Positions 46,554 to 56,699 of a stretch of 56,699 nucleotides of DNA are shown piece by piece; the first letter of the stretch is position 1; each line of letters begins with the position of its first letter. The position numbers and the translations under genes were made by a program. The notes beneath the pieces were generated by a model, which did no database searches, was not told where the DNA came from, and saw nothing but the letters and a program-made list of their open reading frames with translations. Location: assembly GCA_021788015.1 (NCBI GenBank), contig JAJYLD010000008.1:1-56699 (forward strand), read 5' to 3'. The DNA is from a bacterium. Its GTDB lineage: Bacteria; Patescibacteriota; Patescibacteriia; Patescibacteriales; JAKAJF01.

Positions 46554-46904
46554 TTAAACATTTAAATAAATTTTATCTTTTTTAATCTGCTCGGCTAATT
46601 CCTCGGGTTTTCTGAATTTTTTTACTTCGCGGATTTTTTTTAAAATTTTTACTTTTATTTTTTCTCCGTAAATGTCTTCACGGAAATTATCGATAAAAAT
46701 TTCCGCGGAAAATATGGAATTAAAAGTTTTCTTGCGGCCATAATGCATAAGGCCGTTGTATTTTTTATTTTTAATTTCCGCTTCGACCAAATAAACCCCT
46801 TCTTCGAGTTCCAATTTTATATCCAGATTCGCCGTGGGAAAGCCCAATTGTCTTCCTCTTCCTTCGCCCCGAATCACGGTAGCCGAGAATATGGTCATAA
46901 TCAC
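46554..46904 (-). CDS. Stand-alone riboflavin kinase (flavokinase) domain
   Basis: GEGRGRQLGFPTANL...MHYGRKKTF...EIFIDNFREDIYGEKIKV; no FAD synthetase domain. Confidence 0.85.
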   Translation of the reverse strand: MIMTIFSATVIRGEGRGRQLGFPTANLDIKLELEEGVYLVEAEIKNKKYNGLMHYGRKKTFNSIFSAEIFIDNFREDIYGEKIKVKILKKIREVKKFRKPEELAEQIKKDKIYLNV

Positions 46905-47305
46905 TTTTCCAAAAGCGCATCGACGGCCTCAATGGCGCGGCGAGCATGCGATTTTAAACGACTCCGAATCTGATTCGGCAAAACTTCCGGTCCCACTATT
47001 CCGATTCCCACCGGCTTCATAAAAAAAAGTTCCAGATCGATAATCGCTTTCATAACCGTCTGCGCCATTACCAAGCCGTGTTTCGTTTCTCCCTTCTCGA
47101 TAATTCCCAAAACTACCGCTCCTTCAATATCGTCGCGAGCCAATAATTTTTTTAAAGCCAGAGGTTTTTCATAAGATCCCGGCACCCAAACTTCTTCTAT
47201 TACATTGAGCTTCATTTCCGCCGCCGCCAATTTCGCTTCTCTTGCCATTTCCTCCACCTCGGTTTTATGGAATGCGCCCAGTACAAGCGCTATATTTCTA
47301 GACAT
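46901..47305 (-). CDS. ribH: 6,7-dimethyl-8-ribityllumazine synthase
   Basis: VWVPGSYEKPLALKKL, VLGIIEKGETKHGLVMAQTV. Confidence 0.9.
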   Translation of the reverse strand: MSRNIALVLGAFHKTEVEEMAREAKLAAAEMKLNVIEEVWVPGSYEKPLALKKLLARDDIEGAVVLGIIEKGETKHGLVMAQTVMKAIIDLELFFMKPVGIGIVGPEVLPNQIRSRLKSHARRAIEAVDALLEK

Positions 47306-47893
47306 TTATTTTTTTAATAAATTCTCCAAATATCTTGCCATCATGTCCACCTCTATATTTATTTTATCTCTTTTTTTTAATTTAGAAAAATTAGTCACTT
47401 CCACGGTATGAGAAATTAAACTAACTTTAAAGAATTTTTTACCACATCCGGAAATAGTCAGGCTAACACCGTCCAAGGCGACCGAACCTTTACAAGCTAA
47501 ATATTCCATCAGTTCTCGCGGCGGTTTTATAATTAATTCTTTATTTTTACCTTGACTTAATATATTTTCAATCACCCCCACCCCGTCGACATGGCCCAAA
47601 ACAAAGTGGCCGTCAATTCTCTCGTTCGCTTTTAAACCCAATTCCAAATTGACGAGATCGCCGATTTTTGCGTTTCTAAAGTTTGTCACTCTTAGCGTTT
47701 CGGGCATGACTTCCGCCTTAAATTCGTTTTTCTTTTTCGCTATTACGGTCAAACAGGCGCCGTTTGTCGCGATACTGGCTCCCACTTTTACGTCTTTAAG
47801 AAAATTTCTAACTTCTATTGTGAAATATCGTCTGCCATTCCTATCTTCTATCTTCTTTATCTTTCCGACTCTTTTTATGATTCCTGTGAACAT
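47306..47893 (-). CDS. ribE: Riboflavin synthase alpha chain
   Basis: MFTGIIKRVGKI; internally duplicated lumazine-binding domains; GSVALDGVSLTI. Confidence 0.94.
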   Translation of the reverse strand: MFTGIIKRVGKIKKIEDRNGRRYFTIEVRNFLKDVKVGASIATNGACLTVIAKKKNEFKAEVMPETLRVTNFRNAKIGDLVNLELGLKANERIDGHFVLGHVDGVGVIENILSQGKNKELIIKPPRELMEYLACKGSVALDGVSLTISGCGKKFFKVSLISHTVEVTNFSKLKKRDKINIEVDMMARYLENLLKK

Positions 47894-47897
47894 TATG

Positions 47898-47964
47898 AAT
47901 TATGAATCATGAATTATGAATTATGAAATTAGGCCCTAATTCATAATTCATGATTCATAATTCG
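47898..47964. repeat. 24-bp perfect inverted repeat, 19-nt loop
   Basis: GAATTATGAATCATGAATTATGAA ... TTCATAATTCATGATTCATAATTC. Confidence 0.85.
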
Positions 47965-47988
47965 GTAACGCTAAATTTATTCTATTCA

Positions 47989-49164
47989 TTAAATCCCCGC
48001 CTCTTTCTTTAAAACTACCGCTTTATCCGTCTTTTCCCAGGTAAAATCTTTGTCATTGCGACCGAAATGCCCGTAAGCGGCGGTTTTTCTGTAAATCGGG
48101 CGTTTTAAATTCAAATTTTTGATGATTTGTTTCGGCTTGAAATCAAAATGTTTTTTAATCAGTTCCAAAACTCTCGGTTCGGGAATTTTATTGGTACCGT
48201 AAGTTTCGATATAAATTCCGACCGGTTCGGCGATGCCGATCGCGTAGGCGACTTGGAGTTGGCAACGGTCGGCGAGTCCGGCGGCGACGACGTTTTTCGC
48301 GACATATCTCGCCATATAAGCGCCGCTCCTGTCTACTTTGGTTAAGTCCTTGCCCGAGAAAGCTCCGCCTCCGTGCGGAACTATTCCGCCGTAAGTATCA
48401 ACGATAATTTTTCTTCCCGTCAGTCCGGTATCCGCCGGCGGCCCACCGAAGATAAATTTACCGGTGGCATTGATAAACAGTTTGGTTTTTTTATCGATTA
48501 ATTTTCCCATAACCGGTTCAATGACTTTCTTCTTGATGTCGGCTCTTAATTTTTTCATGCTTATGTCGGCGCTGTGGTGCGCAGCGATAACGACCGCGTC
48601 CGCTCGTTTCGCTTTGCCGTTTTCATATTCAATCGTCACCTGACTTTTCCCGTCCGGACGCAAATAAGGCAAAATGCCTTTTTTTCTAACATGCGCCAAT
48701 TTTTCCGTGAGTTTATGAGCAAGAATAATCGGTAACGGCATAAATTCCGGAGTCTCGTTCGTTGCGTAACCTATCATCAACCCCTGATCGCCCGCTCCCA
48801 TTTCTTTGAACTCGCCTTCGCCTTCGTTTACGCCCTGGGCGATATCGGGACTTTGTTCGTGAATGGATGAAATCACGCCGACGTCATCCGAGCAAAAACC
48901 GTATTCCTGCTTGTCGTAACCGATTTCTTTTAAAATATTGCGTACGATCTTGTCAATATTCACGTAAGCCTTGGTCGTGACTTCGCCGCCGACGACAACC
49001 AACCCGGTCGTGCAAAAACATTCGACGGCGGAACGGCTGTTCGGGTCGACTTTTAACATTTCATCGTAAATACCGTCGGAAATTTGATCGCAAATTTTAT
49101 CCGGATGCCCTTCGGTAACCGATTCGGAAGTGATTAATCTGATATTGTTTATGTTTCGTTGCAT
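47989..49164 (-). CDS. metK: S-adenosylmethionine synthetase
   Basis: [40 protein letters not shown]; start probably at MQRNINN. Confidence 0.96.
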   Translation of the reverse strand: MQRNINNIRLITSESVTEGHPDKICDQISDGIYDEMLKVDPNSRSAVECFCTTGLVVVGGEVTTKAYVNIDKIVRNILKEIGYDKQEYGFCSDDVGVISSIHEQSPDIAQGVNEGEGEFKEMGAGDQGLMIGYATNETPEFMPLPIILAHKLTEKLAHVRKKGILPYLRPDGKSQVTIEYENGKAKRADAVVIAAHHSADISMKKLRADIKKKVIEPVMGKLIDKKTKLFINATGKFIFGGPPADTGLTGRKIIVDTYGGIVPHGGGAFSGKDLTKVDRSGAYMARYVAKNVVAAGLADRCQLQVAYAIGIAEPVGIYIETYGTNKIPEPRVLELIKKHFDFKPKQIIKNLNLKRPIYRKTAAYGHFGRNDKDFTWEKTDKAVVLKKEAGI

Positions 49165-49251
49165 AAAAATAAATAAGAACAAGAAGAAAAATAAGAAAAT
49201 AGGTTTCTATTTTTTTATCCTATTTATCTTATTTTTCTTATTTCTATTATT

Positions 49252-50951
<1,700 letters not shown>

Positions 50952-50992
50952 GTTGATTTATTCTTTTTATCTTATTTATCTTATTTTTGTTT

Positions 50993-51928
50993 TTATAAGT
51001 TTTTTCCAAAATTTTTCCTAAATCTCTTCTCCATTTCTCTCCACGTAAACTCATGATTTTGCCCCCCGTATTTTTCGACTGCAAACGAAGCGACTACGCT
51101 TCCCATTTGTGCGGCTTGTTCAATCGGCCAACCTTCTTTCAATCCCTTGATTAGGCCGGCGCGGTAAGCATCGCCCGCTCCGGTCGGATCCAAAACCTTT
51201 TTCGGTTTTGCCGCTTTGATTAAATATTTTTCTTTTTTAGCAAAAATCTCCAAACCTTGTTCACCTTTGGTAATAATCAATATATTTACTTTATCAATTA
51301 TATCATCAGTTGTCCATCCGGTTTTTTTCTTGATCATTTCGATTTCATAGTCATTGCCGATTAAAATTTCCGCCCCCGTAATGCCATTTTTTAATTTTTC
51401 TTTACTCAAAACGGTGATCTGCTGCCCCGGATCGAAAATGTATGGAATTTTATTTTTGTAAATTTTCGCATAATCTTCCATGTCTCGCAAGTTGCCAGGA
51501 GAAATTATGGCGATGCTGTTTTTCAGTAATTTACCATCAAATTTTCCTCGCGATTCATTCATCGCTCCCGGATTGAATCCGGCAATCTGATTATCAGCTT
51601 TGTCAGTGATAATATACGCGCTGGCGGTTAATCTCTCTCTTATTTTTCTTATTTCTCTTATTTTAATTTTGTTCTTCCGCAACCATTTTTCGTAATTTCC
51701 AAAATCAGCACCACCGGAAGCTAAAATATACGGACTCTCACCAAGTAAAGCCAAGTTGTAGGCGATGTTTCCGGCCGTGCCGCCGAAGTTTTCTTTCAGT
51801 TCATTGATAAGAAAAGAAACATTCAGAGCGTGAATTTTATCTGGCAGAATATGATCTTTGAAATAACCGGGGAAATCCATGATTCGGTCGTAAGCGAGCG
51901 AACCGGAGATGAGGATGTTTTTATACAT
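50993..51928 (-). CDS. PfkB-family carbohydrate/adenosine kinase
   Basis: NFGGTAGNIAYNLALLG; DPTGAGDAYRAGLIKGL. Confidence 0.9.
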   Translation of the reverse strand: MYKNILISGSLAYDRIMDFPGYFKDHILPDKIHALNVSFLINELKENFGGTAGNIAYNLALLGESPYILASGGADFGNYEKWLRKNKIKIREIRKIRERLTASAYIITDKADNQIAGFNPGAMNESRGKFDGKLLKNSIAIISPGNLRDMEDYAKIYKNKIPYIFDPGQQITVLSKEKLKNGITGAEILIGNDYEIEMIKKKTGWTTDDIIDKVNILIITKGEQGLEIFAKKEKYLIKAAKPKKVLDPTGAGDAYRAGLIKGLKEGWPIEQAAQMGSVVASFAVEKYGGQNHEFTWREMEKRFRKNFGKNL

Positions 51929-51952
51929 TGTTAAATTTAGGTACTTAGGTAA

Positions 51953-52336
51953 TTAGGGATTGGGTTTGGATTTTTGTTTTTTCTTTAAAAAATTAACATA
52001 TCCATTAATTCCTTTAATCAATTCTGTATATTTTTCTTCTGTAAACTTTGAAATTTTCTCAGTTGTTAATCCTTTCTTGTAGGCCCTGATTATTCCCGCT
52101 TTAGTTTCTCCGGCTTCTCCTCTGGCGATATACATTCTATTTATTTTATCTCCATACGAGAAACGATTGTAACTCTCGGCAATGTTATCGGAAACTGAAG
52201 AAGATGATCTCCTAAGCTGGTCAACACTTCTGAATTTTTCATCTTTTGGGAATTTTTCGGTTAGTTTATATATAAAAATTTCTAAACGCTCCGACAATTT
52301 ATAAATTTTTAAATTTTCCAAACCATTGTTGCTCAT
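51953..52336 (-). CDS. Four helix bundle protein (second copy of family)
   Basis: LENLKIYKLSERLEIFIYKLTEKFPKDEKFRSVDQLRRSSSSVSDNIAESYNR. Confidence 0.88.
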   Translation of the reverse strand: MSNNGLENLKIYKLSERLEIFIYKLTEKFPKDEKFRSVDQLRRSSSSVSDNIAESYNRFSYGDKINRMYIARGEAGETKAGIIRAYKKGLTTEKISKFTEEKYTELIKGINGYVNFLKKKQKSKPNP

Positions 52337-52439
52337 AAATCCTAATTACCTTATCACCTAAGCCCTAATTATATCGAATAAATGTTAAAAGAATTTAGTT
52401 TCTTCCATACTACTTAATTTATATTCCAAATTCCAGGTC

Positions 52440-53339
52440 CTATCTTCTAGCTTCCAATCTCTTTATCTCCTCCTCGATGGCTTTGTATTCGAGGGAAGAG
52501 GGGGAATAATTTTTGAGCATTAATTTTAAATTATTAATTTTTTCAGCATTATCATTTTTTATTACATTCGCACCGATGGTTTTATTTTCATTTTTTTGCT
52601 TAAAAAATCCGAGTTTTTCCAATTCGTCTACGGCTTTTTTTGCTTCCGGATCGACATCCTCCAATTTTCCATCATTCCAGTTCATGATTTTACCGTCTAT
52701 TTCCATTGTAATACTTTCTTCAAATCCGTTCGGACTATTTGAAGAAATTTTCAGTTTTTCATACAATTTTAATAAATTTTTTACCTTCTCTCTTTCGATA
52801 TTTTCCAACGCCTTTATATTTTTTGAATTTATAAAATATTCTTCAAATTTTATATTATCGACAACTCCCGTTCCCAAAAATCCGTGATAATCTTTAACCC
52901 AATTTTCCAAAGTACCGGAAACCGTTTCATTGCTTAAAATTAAATTCTTCTTAGTAATTTTTGCCTTATTCTGAATCAGTAAATTCTTGATTGTATCTTT
53001 TATTCGATCTCTTTCTCGGTAGTCGGCAAAAATGATTAAATAATTTCTTATCTTTTCCCATAAATCATAATCTTCAATTTCAAAAATTACGCCCAAATGA
53101 TTCTCAATCAAAGAGAAAATGTCTTTTTCTCTTAAATTGGACAGGCCCAAGAAACCGAATTTGTACTGCAAACTTTTAAATTGCCTGAAAAGAATGCCGT
53201 TTTCTTTTTCCAGATTGGGATTTAACAAATCTTTTAGATAATAAAAATAGGTCCTGGAAGCGCTAGACATTCCATATTCATTAATAAGATCCAGTTTGCT
53301 CTTTAAATCCGCTAAATTGTTATTATCGAATTGTATCAT
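52440..53339 (-). CDS. Hypothetical protein, T4SS-neighbourhood
   Basis: 299-aa ORF overlapping the VirB6-like gene by 4 bp. Confidence 0.65.
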   Translation of the reverse strand: MIQFDNNNLADLKSKLDLINEYGMSSASRTYFYYLKDLLNPNLEKENGILFRQFKSLQYKFGFLGLSNLREKDIFSLIENHLGVIFEIEDYDLWEKIRNYLIIFADYRERDRIKDTIKNLLIQNKAKITKKNLILSNETVSGTLENWVKDYHGFLGTGVVDNIKFEEYFINSKNIKALENIEREKVKNLLKLYEKLKISSNSPNGFEESITMEIDGKIMNWNDGKLEDVDPEAKKAVDELEKLGFFKQKNENKTIGANVIKNDNAEKINNLKLMLKNYSPSSLEYKAIEEEIKRLEARR

Positions 53340-55972
53340 GTATTTTTATAACTGGCCGGATATTTTCCCGCTTTATCTAATTCATCTACGGCCATGCCGG
53401 CGGTATACAGCTTATCGTTTCTGGCCGCCTTTTTTAATTCGTCAATTAAATGCGCCGATACCCCCGCTTCTATCATTTTTGCCATGTTCTCGGGTATAGT
53501 TAGTCTGGCTATAACATTCGGATTGATACGTTTAGGCTGATCGGCCAATTTTGGGCCTACGGTCTTTAAAATAGTTAAACCGACTTCATTTAAAATAAAT
53601 TTTCCATCCGGAGTTTCTCCTCCGTAGCCCAAACGGTTAAGTTGCCTTGCGATTGCTTGCGGATCCATTTTTGCAACTTCCGAAGCGGAAACAAGGGCTT
53701 GCTCTTTCGGGCTGGCAAAGTCATAATAGCCATCGCGTACTTTTATGGATCTTGCCGTTGCCCAATGATTATTCTTTTCCGCCAGATAACTTATTTCCAT
53801 GGCCAAGCCTTTCGCTTCTTGATCGGAAAAGCCGACATAATTATCGTTGTCTTTTTTCGCTATGTCTCTCGCCATTTGTTGCAAACCTTCTCCGGTTGCG
53901 GAATATCCCATATTATTTAAGAGGCCGTCATTTTCATTTCCATCCTTCGCAAGCTTCTTGGCGATAGCGGCAAAACGGATTTTATCTTTTTGTCTAATAG
54001 CATCTTTTAACATAGCACCCAATTCTTCCTCGTCTTCTCCGACAATCTTTTTCATTTCTTCCGCTTCCAAAGAAGCTTTGGCGGCTATGGCATTAAAATC
54101 GGCAATAGGCTTATATTTTAAGGTTTTTGCTTTTTCTATTTTTATCTTTTCCCTTTCATCTTCTATATCCTTATCATGAACCGCTAATCTGGCTTTAGCA
54201 TTGTCTATAATTGGTTGCCTGTATACTTGACCGTTACTGTTTTTTAGAATATTTTCAATATCCATAGATTCTTCGGACAGTGAATCCATTTTTGCCTTGG
54301 CCTCGTCTTTCTTTTTCTTAAATTTATATTTATCGGCGTACTCGGTTGCATTGCGCTCATCCTGCGTAGCCTGATCCATTTCTCTTGCTACGTCTTCAAT
54401 TTGTGTTTTCAAATCTCCTTGTTTAATTAAATAATCGTTTCTTTGTTCAGGAGTTAATGCGATTGAAAGTTTTAGCGCATCTTTATAATCGTCACTGTCT
54501 CGTATGTCTTTTATTTTGTCTTCATGGCCTTGTATAATTTCTTGCTGTTTTTTCACCTCGTCTTTGGACGCTTTACCGCCTCGGAATCTTTGAGCCCAAC
54601 CTTTGGTAGTGGAAAGCTGTTCCCAGGCGCTGCCGGGCGTACCGGTCATGGCCAAGGCGCCGTGAAATCTGCCGCCGTGTTGCATTGCCAAACCGGCCTG
54701 AACCATCCCTTCCCCATATCTTTTTCTTTGTATTTCGGCTCTTTTTTCTTGAATGCCTTTCCAAACCCTGCCCACATTTAAATCAACTCCGGTTTTTTGA
54801 TGAAGTTTATCAATACCATAACCACCCAAAGATTTAGCGCCCTTAAACGGTAACAAAGCTCCGCCCGCGGCCAAAGACCCCGTCTTCTTCGCCCAATTCA
54901 TTCCTTTTCCCGCAATGCTCGCCGCCGCGCCGCCCATCTGCTGCGCGACCATAAGCCCGCCGATTAAAAGCGCGATCGTTATCGCGTAATCTTGTAAATT
55001 GGAAGTGTTAAACAAAGAGTTGGGGGAGGTTACATTTGAGTCATTGGTATTGGCGGTATAACTCCCGGAAGTAATTTGGACAGAAGTGGAAGAACTATAA
55101 TCCGATGGCTTGCCTAAAGCCAAAGAAGAACTGCTCGCCGTTAATAATGCCAGCCAAATAAAAAATGCCAAAATCGGTCCGATTATTACCTGCTTGATAA
55201 AATCTTCCCAGACCCGACTTGTATATTTTCCGATTCCGGGCACGGCAAAGCCCAAAAAAACCAAAGGCGATAAAATCGTATAAACCCAAAGCATGACCAC
55301 GCGCATAACCAGAATCGCCATCAAAACCGTTATGACTATGACCGATATGATCATGGCGATAAGGCCCATAATTATACCTGCCGCGACAAAAAGAGCGCTG
55401 CCCGACGCCTGACTTTGATTGTTAACCGCGCTTAAACTTCCATATTTCTGCATTTGAAATAAGTCGACAAAGTGTCCCGCTCCATTGGCCGCAAATCCGT
55501 TGACAAAAGTAAGCATCACCACTTGCCCGAAATCGATAATTAAACCGAAAATCGTCCGGGAAAAATTTATAAGAACGGCCATGATAAGAAGTTTCGGTAG
55601 CATTTTTTTCCATTGATAACTTTCAATGCGTAAAATCGTGGCAAAAGCGATGACAAGCACAATTAAAATAAAAAACATGTTACAGACATCGCGAACAGTA
55701 ACCCAGCCGACCTGCACCGCCTGGACATTGATAATGTTATTGAACTGCGCCACCCAAACCAAAAGACTTATAATAACAGTTCCTACAAATCCGATTACAT
55801 AACTCAATAAATACGCTATCCATCCTATAACCGTAGCTATCCCTATCATAATCGGATTCGGACTATCGGCGGCAAAAATCGGTTTGGCGACCAGAAGTAA
55901 AACAACGCTAAACAAAACTACCCAAATGATAATCTTTCTGTTTTTTCTTAGTTTGTTTTTTAAATCAATCAT
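53336..55972 (-). CDS. VirB6/TrbL-like polytopic T4SS protein with long soluble C-terminal region
   Basis: Signal plus multiple TM helices in the N-terminal ~360 aa, then ~500 aa charged/helical tail. Confidence 0.75.
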   Translation of the reverse strand: MIDLKNKLRKNRKIIIWVVLFSVVLLLVAKPIFAADSPNPIMIGIATVIGWIAYLLSYVIGFVGTVIISLLVWVAQFNNIINVQAVQVGWVTVRDVCNMFFILIVLVIAFATILRIESYQWKKMLPKLLIMAVLINFSRTIFGLIIDFGQVVMLTFVNGFAANGAGHFVDLFQMQKYGSLSAVNNQSQASGSALFVAAGIIMGLIAMIISVIVITVLMAILVMRVVMLWVYTILSPLVFLGFAVPGIGKYTSRVWEDFIKQVIIGPILAFFIWLALLTASSSSLALGKPSDYSSSTSVQITSGSYTANTNDSNVTSPNSLFNTSNLQDYAITIALLIGGLMVAQQMGGAAASIAGKGMNWAKKTGSLAAGGALLPFKGAKSLGGYGIDKLHQKTGVDLNVGRVWKGIQEKRAEIQRKRYGEGMVQAGLAMQHGGRFHGALAMTGTPGSAWEQLSTTKGWAQRFRGGKASKDEVKKQQEIIQGHEDKIKDIRDSDDYKDALKLSIALTPEQRNDYLIKQGDLKTQIEDVAREMDQATQDERNATEYADKYKFKKKKDEAKAKMDSLSEESMDIENILKNSNGQVYRQPIIDNAKARLAVHDKDIEDEREKIKIEKAKTLKYKPIADFNAIAAKASLEAEEMKKIVGEDEEELGAMLKDAIRQKDKIRFAAIAKKLAKDGNENDGLLNNMGYSATGEGLQQMARDIAKKDNDNYVGFSDQEAKGLAMEISYLAEKNNHWATARSIKVRDGYYDFASPKEQALVSASEVAKMDPQAIARQLNRLGYGGETPDGKFILNEVGLTILKTVGPKLADQPKRINPNVIARLTIPENMAKMIEAGVSAHLIDELKKAARNDKLYTAGMAVDELDKAGKYPASYKNT

Positions 55973-56571
55973 TTAAATAAATTTACTAAAGCTGATATTG
56001 TGGACCAACCCAGACTTGATAAGGCGTCCCATAACCATTTTATTTTCTGTAACCAGCTCGCACTTATCCAAGTTACTATCATGACGATAAGAGCCAAAAT
56101 TGAAAAAATTATGGTTAAAGCCAATAAATCCAAAAACAGCAATCCCATCTTCTCAAGCAATCCGATCATCTTTCCGGGTTGCGGAATATTTTCTCCCGCA
56201 ATCTTCGGAATCCATTCGTCTCCCAGTTTGCAGAAAAAATTTTCTCCCAAAACCGCGCCGAGAAAAACATGGATATTGATATAAATCAAACTCAAACCGA
56301 AACTCGGGATCAATAGTTCCCAGGCGGTACGCAAAAGTCCGCTCGTCGTTCGGCTCATTCCCAATCCTTCCTCTATTCCCGAAGCGGCATTGTTTTTCGC
56401 TTCTTCCGTCCTTCTTTTCTCCATGACCATTTCTCGCAATGATTTTTGCTCTTCCGGACCACCCTCACTCCCAGAGGGATCATTATTTCTCGCCCTTTCT
56501 TCTTTTAATTTTTCCGCGGCCATCAGTTGTTCATCTAGGTTGTTTAGAGTATCGGGCATATTTAATCTCAA
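55969..56571 (-). CDS. Membrane protein, T4SS-neighbourhood
   Basis: Two or more TM helices; 4-bp overlap with the VirB6-like gene. Confidence 0.6.
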   Translation of the reverse strand: MRLNMPDTLNNLDEQLMAAEKLKEERARNNDPSGSEGGPEEQKSLREMVMEKRRTEEAKNNAASGIEEGLGMSRTTSGLLRTAWELLIPSFGLSLIYINIHVFLGAVLGENFFCKLGDEWIPKIAGENIPQPGKMIGLLEKMGLLFLDLLALTIIFSILALIVMIVTWISASWLQKIKWLWDALSSLGWSTISALVNLFK

Positions 56572-56573
56572 AT

Positions 56574-56613
56574 CTCAAAACGCAAAACTCAAAACCAAAG
56601 CTTAAAACTAAAA
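56574..56613. repeat. 40-bp intergenic repeat copy B
   Basis: CTCAAAACGCAAAACTCAAAACCAAAGCTTAAAACTAAAA; 39/40 to copy A. Confidence 0.75.
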
Positions 56614-56699
56614 TCTTTTATTCTTAAGGGTAAGAAGGCTGGCGCCTAGCATTTTTGAGAGTTCTTCAAGCTCTTGCAATAATTTATTAATTTTAATTT

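Overview
This 56.7 kb window looks like a chromosomal segment of a Candidate Phyla Radiation (Patescibacteria/Parcubacteria-like) bacterium. That placement is inferred from gene content and short AT-rich operons; no 16S is present. The genetic code appears standard: TGA is used as a stop, for example at the LCP/Der ATGA junction.

Housekeeping content: an anaerobic RNR locus (nrdR-nrdD-48 aa NrdD-tail microprotein-nrdG), ftsZ/ftsA, dgkA-like, ybeY, rel, polX, a UDG, rpsD, yqeY, rpsU, hisS, lepB, an LCP protein, der, pth, dprA, topA, tRNA-Ser(UGA), a comF-like gene, riboflavin genes, metK, ahcY and a PfkB kinase.

Envelope and secretion content: two very large proteins (1826 and about 888 aa) with VirB2/TrbC-pilin-like N-termini fused to Ig-like or Cys-rich regions, two TSP3-repeat membrane proteins, and a dispersed T4SS-like set (VirB4-like ATPase, its translationally coupled partner, a PrgI-family protein, and a VirB6/TrbL-like protein with a long soluble tail).

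Most interesting non-gene signals:
(1) A family of CCCGTTA-terminated palindromic elements. Three sit exactly against start codons with ATGAA(T) duplicated at both ends, one contains a nested relative, and a 42-bp version is inserted in frame inside nrdG, resembling Rickettsia palindromic elements.
(2) A structured ncRNA candidate between pth and dprA, with two hairpins that each present AAGGAGG in a 10-nt loop (Shine-Dalgarno mimic or CsrA-sponge-like).
(3) Tandem NrdR boxes with exact 32-bp centre spacing, followed by an attenuator-like hairpin.
(4) A 25-bp intergenic repeat that also occurs in frame inside ahcY.

No CRISPR array, rRNA or recognisable transposase was seen.
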